Positions 6,072 to 9,640 of a DNA stretch of 9,640 bases are shown one piece after another. The stretch comes from an uncultured Coriobacteriia bacterium (GTDB taxonomy: Bacteria > Actinomycetota > Coriobacteriia > Coriobacteriales > QAMH01). Position 1 is the first letter of the stretch. Each line of letters begins with the position of its first letter. The stretch covers positions 1-9,640 of the forward strand of contig CABURF010000024.1 in the NCBI GenBank assembly GCA_902493755.1. Direction: 5' to 3'. The notes under the pieces were generated by a model, which made no database searches, was not told the DNA's origin, and saw nothing but the letters and a program-made list of their open reading frames with translations. The translations under genes were made by a program, and so were the position numbers.

Positions 6072-6803
6072 GTGGACACCGGTTCTGAAGCCCGTCGCAT
6101 CTTGCTCGTTGAGGACGAGAAAGCCATTCGCGACGCCGTTGCTGCCTATCTTGAACGCGCCGGTTACTGGGTGACGCCGGCTGCAGATGGCCAGGAGGCC
6201 GTCGATGCGTTCTCCCTGCATCAGTTCGACCTCGTCATCCTGGACCTCATGCTTCCCAAGCTTCCGGGCGAGAAGGTCTGCCGCATCATTCGCGACACCT
6301 CCGACGTCCCCATCATCATGCTCACCGCCAAGGGCGAGGTCGAGGACCGCATCGTCGGTCTCGAGCTTGGCGCCGACGACTACCTCATCAAACCCTTCTC
6401 GCCGCGCGAGCTCGTCGCGCGCGTTCGTGCCCTGCTGCGCCGCGCCCACATTGACTCCGAGCCGCAGCGCGAAGTACTCGACTTCGGCGGCTTGACCATC
6501 GACCTCAACGGTCACAAGGTTCTTGTCAACGATGAGGAAATTGACCTCACTGCTAGCGAGTTCAAGCTGCTCACGACTCTGTCACGCTATCCGGGCCGCG
6601 TCTACTCGCGCATGGAGCTTGTCGAGAAGGTGCTCGGTTACGATTTCGAGGGCTACGAGCGCACCATCGATAGTCACGTGAAGAACCTTCGCGCCAAGAT
6701 CGGCGATGATCCGCGCAATCCGCGTTGGATTTACACCGTGCACGGTGTCGGCTATCGCTTCGAGGTGCCCCGAGACGGCGAATCGGCTGGTCAAGAGGCC
6801 TAG
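6072..6803 (+). CDS. OmpR/PhoB-family two-component response regulator
   Basis: This 243-residue cytoplasmic DNA-binding regulator is presumably phosphorylated by the kinase encoded 6 bases downstream. The receiver domain (about 8-123) has the acidic pair E14/D15, phospho-acceptor D58 in LVILDLMLP, T85 in MLTAKG, and Y104 and K107 in DDYLIKPF. The winged-helix domain (about 138-232) shows LTASEFKLLTTLSRYPGRVYSR, ERTIDSHVKNLRAKIGDD and the closing VHGVGYRFE, all standard for OmpR/PhoB regulators. All key residues are present and the length is normal. The GTG start follows GAAAGGAG. It leads a unit with the kinase and purC, so autoregulation is plausible. The target genes cannot be read from the sequence, although the dyad at 6021-6036 is a candidate own-promoter site. 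Confidence 0.95.
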   Translation: MDTGSEARRILLVEDEKAIRDAVAAYLERAGYWVTPAADGQEAVDAFSLHQFDLVILDLMLPKLPGEKVCRIIRDTSDVPIIMLTAKGEVEDRIVGLELGADDYLIKPFSPRELVARVRALLRRAHIDSEPQREVLDFGGLTIDLNGHKVLVNDEEIDLTASEFKLLTTLSRYPGRVYSRMELVEKVLGYDFEGYERTIDSHVKNLRAKIGDDPRNPRWIYTVHGVGYRFEVPRDGESAGQEA

Positions 6804-6809
6804 ACGTCC

Positions 6810-8156
6810 ATGAAGAACAAGCGCAAGACCCGCGAGAAGAAGCCCCTCTCGTTTGCAATTTACGTCATGGGAGCGTTTTTGCTCACGGCGGCCATGACGG
6901 TGCTCATCACGGCCGCTGCCATCGCGATCGTCTGGAACGTCGGGTACGCCGGCGCGCCAGGCGACGAGGAAATCTTCGCCGCCGTGCTCATCTCCGGGGC
7001 CATCGCCCTCGTGCTCTCCATCATCCTCGGCCTCTACTTCGCCATTGGCATTGCGCGCCCCGTCGGTCGCATTGCAGACACCGCTTCGGCAATCAAGGAG
7101 GGTAACCTCTCCGCGCGCACGGGGCTTGGTGGCGATGATCAACTCGGCCAACTCGGTCAGCGCTTCGACGAGATGGCAGACGCCATCGAGCGTGATCGCG
7201 ACCTCGAGCGTCAGCTCATCGGCGACGTAGCCCATGAGCTGCGCACGCCGCTCATGGCCATCCAAGCCACGGTCGAAGCCATTCAGGATGGCGTCTTCGA
7301 AGCAGATGAGGAGCATCTCAACACCATCTCGTTCGAGACGCGTCGTCTGGGCCGCCTGGTCGAGGCGCTTCTGCACCTCAACCGTCTCGAGAACGGCACG
7401 GCTGAGGTCAAGCGCAACCTCGTCAATCTCAGTAGCGTGGTGAACGGCCTTTCGACGACGCATGAAGCGCTTCTCGAAAGCTCCGGCATCATGTTCTTCA
7501 CCGATGTCGATCCCAACGTCATGATTATCGGCGACCAGGACCTCATCTCACAGGCCGTCGCCAATCTGCTTTCCAATGCCGTGCGCTACACGCCTGAGAA
7601 TGGCATGGTCAGTCTCGAGCTTACGCGTGATAACGGGTACGCCAAGATCTCCGTGCGTGATACGGGCGTTGGCATTTCCCAAGAGGACATGAAGAAGGTC
7701 TTCTCGCGCTTCTGGCGTGCCGACGTCGCACGTCAGAGCGTCGATGGCGGCTTGGGTATTGGCCTCGCGCTTGTCAAGGAAGTCGTCGACCAGCACTTCG
7801 GCGACGTCTCCGTTTCCTCTACGCTCGGCGAGGGTAGTACCTTCGTGATGCGCATTCCGCTGGCGCCCGAAGACCATGCCAAACCCATGCCGTCGGCGCG
7901 CAGGAACACTTCGCGCAGGCGTCAGGAGCGTGCCGCGCGCAAGGAGCAGGAGAAGCTCCGCAAGATTGAGGAACGCCAGGTTAAAGCACGTCGTAAGGCG
8001 CGCGAGGCAGGTGCCGGCTTGAGCGCGACGCAAGAACTCAAGCTCTTTGGGCTGCGTGTGCCGTTACCCGCCACAAGGCAGCAAGAAGTACGGCAACAAG
8101 AAGTCCGGCAACAAGAAGTACACACGAGAAACAAGGAAGATGATACCCATGAGTGA
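6810..8156 (+). CDS. Sensor histidine kinase with minimal external loop and basic C-terminal tail
   Basis: This 448-residue membrane kinase should phosphorylate the adjacent regulator. Two membrane segments (about 14-42 and 56-82) are separated by only about 14 residues (NVGYAGAPGDEEI), so there is no real extracellular sensor domain. A HAMP domain follows (about 80-132). The dimerization domain carries H142 in DVAHELRTPL. The ATPase domain has the N box N256 in NLLSNAVRYTPE, G1 DTGVGI (284-289), the F box around FSRFWRAD (298-305) and G2 GLGIGLA (314-320). The catalytic part ends near 352. A roughly 95-residue extension follows, first strongly basic and coiled-coil-like (SARRNTSRRRQERAARKEQ, 362-380, and onward to about 400), then a three-fold RQQEV repeat (423-437). 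The family is of BaeS type. The signal is unknown and may be sensed within the membrane. The stop lies inside the purC start region. Confidence 0.94.
   Translation: MKNKRKTREKKPLSFAIYVMGAFLLTAAMTVLITAAAIAIVWNVGYAGAPGDEEIFAAVLISGAIALVLSIILGLYFAIGIARPVGRIADTASAIKEGNLSARTGLGGDDQLGQLGQRFDEMADAIERDRDLERQLIGDVAHELRTPLMAIQATVEAIQDGVFEADEEHLNTISFETRRLGRLVEALLHLNRLENGTAEVKRNLVNLSSVVNGLSTTHEALLESSGIMFFTDVDPNVMIIGDQDLISQAVANLLSNAVRYTPENGMVSLELTRDNGYAKISVRDTGVGISQEDMKKVFSRFWRADVARQSVDGGLGIGLALVKEVVDQHFGDVSVSSTLGEGSTFVMRIPLAPEDHAKPMPSARRNTSRRRQERAARKEQEKLRKIEERQVKARRKAREAGAGLSATQELKLFGLRVPLPATRQQEVRQQEVRQQEVHTRNKEDDTHE
8077..8121 (+). repeat. Three 15-base tandem repeats at the kinase/purC junction
   Basis: GGCAGCAAGAAGTAC, GGCAACAAGAAGTCC and GGCAACAAGAAGTAC follow one another without gaps. 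In the kinase frame they encode RQQEV three times. The unit length is a multiple of three, so copy-number change would keep the kinase in frame. The block ends 28 bases before the purC ATG and just ahead of its ribosome binding site (AAGGAAGA, 8133-8140). Confidence 0.9.
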
Positions 8157-9030
8157 AATGGCAATGCGTCCTGATTCGCAGGGCAAGGTCCGCGATCTGT
8201 ACGACCTGGGCGACAAGCTCCTCATCGTCGCAACCGACCGCATCTCGGCGTTCGACTACATCCTCAAAGACGAGATTCCCTACAAAGGCGAGGTTCTCAC
8301 GCGCCTTTCGCTCTTCTGGTTCGACTTGCTCGCGGACATCATTCCCAACCATCTGATTTCCGCGGACGTGGCCGACCTGCCCGAGAAATTCAAGCCATAT
8401 GCCGAGTGGCTGAACGGCCGTTTCATGCTCGTGCGCAAGGCAGAGATGTTCCCCGTCGAGTGCATCGTGCGTGGCTACCTTGCTGGCAGCGGCCTCAAGG
8501 AGTACCGCAAGCAGGGTACCGTTTGCGGTATCGAGCTACCCGAGGGTCTCATCGAGGCAAGCAAGCTGCCCGAACCCATCTACACGCCGTCAACCAAGGC
8601 CGAGATTGGCGACCATGACGAGAACGTGAGCTATGAGCACACGGTCGAGATGCTTGGCGAGAAGGATGCGAGCGCCCTGCGCGACGCATCGCTTGCCGTC
8701 TACAAGAAGGCAGCTGATTACGCTGCCCAGCATGGCATCATCATCGCCGATACCAAGTTCGAATTCGGCACGATCGATGGCACGCTCACCTTGGCCGATG
8801 AGGTGCTCACGCCGGATTCCTCGCGCTTCTGGCCGCAGGATGCCTATGAGCCGGGAAAGAGCCAGGCAAGCTTCGACAAGCAGTTCGTGCGTGATTGGCT
8901 CGATGCCAATTGGGACCGCACGGGCGAGCCGCCGCAATTGCCGGCCGACATCATCGAGGCGACCTCGAACAAGTACATCCAGGCCTACGAGCTCATCACG
9001 GGCGAGCGTTTCGTTCCCGCGAATCTGTAG
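8149..9030 (+). CDS. purC: Phosphoribosylaminoimidazole-succinocarboxamide synthase (SAICAR synthase)
   Basis: PurC joins L-aspartate to CAIR using ATP to give SAICAR, the substrate that PurB (2777-4120) cleaves next. The 293-residue protein shows GKVRDLYDLGDKLLIVATDR (12-31, nucleotide-binding N-lobe), SAFDYIL, VECIVRGYLAGSGLKEYR (103-120), the DHDENVS segment (155-161), IIIADTKFEFG (197-207) and LADEVLTPDSSRFW (215-228). The length of about 290-300 fits the longer, yeast Ade1-like form rather than the roughly 240-residue E. coli form. The ATG at 8149 follows AAGGAAGA at 8 bases. It overlaps the kinase stop by 8 bases (ATGAGTGA), so translation is probably coupled to the kinase. In-frame ATGs at 8140, 8158 and 8164 are possible but have worse spacing. 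The function is certain; placement behind a two-component system is unusual. Confidence 0.97.
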   Translation: MSEMAMRPDSQGKVRDLYDLGDKLLIVATDRISAFDYILKDEIPYKGEVLTRLSLFWFDLLADIIPNHLISADVADLPEKFKPYAEWLNGRFMLVRKAEMFPVECIVRGYLAGSGLKEYRKQGTVCGIELPEGLIEASKLPEPIYTPSTKAEIGDHDENVSYEHTVEMLGEKDASALRDASLAVYKKAADYAAQHGIIIADTKFEFGTIDGTLTLADEVLTPDSSRFWPQDAYEPGKSQASFDKQFVRDWLDANWDRTGEPPQLPADIIEATSNKYIQAYELITGERFVPANL

Positions 9031-9050
9031 CATGCGCTCCACGCGCATGC
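9030..9050 (+). terminator. Terminator-like hairpin after purC
   Basis: GCATGCGC (9030-9037) and GCGCATGC (9043-9050) form a perfect 8-bp stem around a TCCAC loop, beginning on the last base of the purC stop. No T-tract follows (GCCGCCCGTT), so it may be a weak or factor-assisted terminator, or simply an RNA-stabilising 3' structure. Confidence 0.5.
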
Positions 9051-9061
9051 GCCGCCCGTTG

Positions 9062-9067
9062 TATCAT
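9062..9067 (+). promoter_or_regulatory. Candidate -10 box for the downstream membrane-protein gene
   Basis: TATCAT lies 41 bases before the ATG at 9109. I find no clear -35 box 16-18 bases upstream (CCACGC). Its position right after the hairpin at 9030-9050 fits a new transcription unit, but the call is weak. Confidence 0.3.
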
Positions 9068-9108
9068 AGGCATTTACACACTACAGGCATTCGAAAGGCG
9101 ATTGACGA

Positions 9109-9640
9109 ATGACGCAGCGTAATTTCCAAAACGCACGCAATCAGGGCGATGGTCCCAAGGGCAAGTCGAGGAAATCGGCAAGCTCCGCGAAGCTCAAGTC
9201 CAAGGCCGGTGCGTCGGTATACGCCCCGTCCAAGGAGGCCAAGGCCAAACGCGCAAAGCAGGAAGCCAAGGCAAGGAAGAACCAACCGGTCGAGACAAAG
9301 GCGAATGACCCAGTCGAGCAACAGCGCCGTCGCGAGCGCGCCATGGTCTCGATGATGCGCGACTTGCCCGAGTACAAGTTCTGGCGTCGCGTCTGGTGGA
9401 TTGCCATGGGCGCTGCCTTCGTTGTCATCATCCTCACCTGGCTCCCCAACATGCTCATCAGCAGCGGCGTGCTGGGCGAGGACTTCCAGGAGACCGCAAG
9501 CTGGATTTCCACCATTGGCTTCATCTTCGCGATCGTCGCACTCGTCATTGCGTTCTACATCGACCTGCGCAAGATCCGCAAGATTCAGAAGGCACAGGAG
9601 GCAAAGGCCCGCAACCTCACCAAGACCGAGCGCCGCGAAC
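9109..9640 (+). CDS. Basic two-helix membrane protein of unknown function (3' partial)
   Basis: An open frame runs from ATG 9109 to the window end (177 full codons, no stop reached). The first 90 or so residues are hydrophilic and very rich in Lys, Arg and Ala (for example KEAKAKRAKQEAKARKNQ), probably disordered or helical. Two hydrophobic segments follow, about 96-117 (VWWIAMGAAFVVIILTWLPN) and 132-152 (WISTIGFIFAIVALVIAFYI). A short linker (SSGVLGEDFQETA) separates them. The chain then returns to a basic helix (DLRKIRKIQKAQEAKA). Positive charge on both ends and a short linker suggest that both termini are cytoplasmic. GAAAGG (9093-9098) 10 bases upstream supports the start. I recognise no family and assign no function. 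The frame is credible because it has the window's usual GC-rich third positions and a coherent protein pattern. Confidence 0.75.
   Translation, partial: MTQRNFQNARNQGDGPKGKSRKSASSAKLKSKAGASVYAPSKEAKAKRAKQEAKARKNQPVETKANDPVEQQRRRERAMVSMMRDLPEYKFWRRVWWIAMGAAFVVIILTWLPNMLISSGVLGEDFQETASWISTIGFIFAIVALVIAFYIDLRKIRKIQKAQEAKARNLTKTERRE

Noticed and set aside
6582..7463. Reverse-strand open frame across the regulator and kinase genes
   Set aside because: It spans two real genes and their junction on the other strand, with no motif and no ribosome binding site noticed.
8077..8121. The tandem repeat (GGCAACAAGAAG) as a relative of the intergenic GGCAAGAAGGGG hairpin family
   Set aside because: The resemblance is limited to a short A/G-rich stretch. 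The GACAGACCCC half and the hairpin are missing, so I treat it as chance.
8047..8148. Earlier in-frame start for purC inside the kinase gene
   Set aside because: The added residues come from the kinase tail repeats read in another frame. SAICAR synthases begin close to the GKVRDLY motif, and the ATG at 8149 has a well-placed ribosome binding site.

Overview
The window looks like chromosomal DNA from a high-GC, anaerobe-type actinobacterium. My best guess is the class Coriobacteriia (Eggerthellaceae/Coriobacteriaceae relatives). The guess rests on GC-rich third codon positions, the recurrent GAAAGGA-type ribosome binding site, a Tat-exported lipoprotein, and intergenic GGGGACAGACCCC hairpin repeats that I recall from such genomes. 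No rRNA, tRNA or other taxonomic marker is present, so this is inference. All supported genes are on the + strand.

Layout. (1) 2-1348: the 3' half of an ABC-transporter ATPase followed directly by its permease, of the nitrate/sulfonate/taurine (SsuBC/TauBC) type; the substrate-binding protein is not in view. (2) 1349-1538: a gene-free stretch packed with short hairpin repeats. (3) 1539-2660: a biotin-synthase/HydE-like radical SAM enzyme with an unusual Cys-Cys-Cys tail. (4) 2777-5742: purB (adenylosuccinate lyase), a small TSCPD-domain cysteine protein and a Tat lipoprotein of unknown function, packed as one likely transcription unit. (5) 5743-6071: a second gene-free stretch holding a composite, roughly mirror-symmetric repeat element, then a good promoter candidate. 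(6) 6072-9030: an OmpR-type response regulator, its histidine kinase, and purC (SAICAR synthase), whose start overlaps the kinase stop. (7) 9109 to the end: the start of a small basic membrane protein of unknown function.

How the genes fit together. PurC and PurB catalyse consecutive steps of de novo purine synthesis: PurC makes SAICAR, and PurB cleaves SAICAR to AICAR plus fumarate, and later adenylosuccinate to AMP. Here they lie about 4 kb apart, each in its own compact unit. Between them sit the two-component system and the lipoprotein. The kinase/purC overlap means purC is probably co-transcribed and translationally coupled with the sensor system, but nothing in the sequence shows that the system senses purines.

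No complete, obviously novel multi-gene system is visible. The most unusual content is the intergenic repeats: two families of small hairpins recur in three gaps and are arranged head-to-head in one. Next come the Cys-tailed radical SAM enzyme, the purB/TSCPD/lipoprotein cluster, and the kinase with almost no extracellular loop and a repeat-bearing basic tail.
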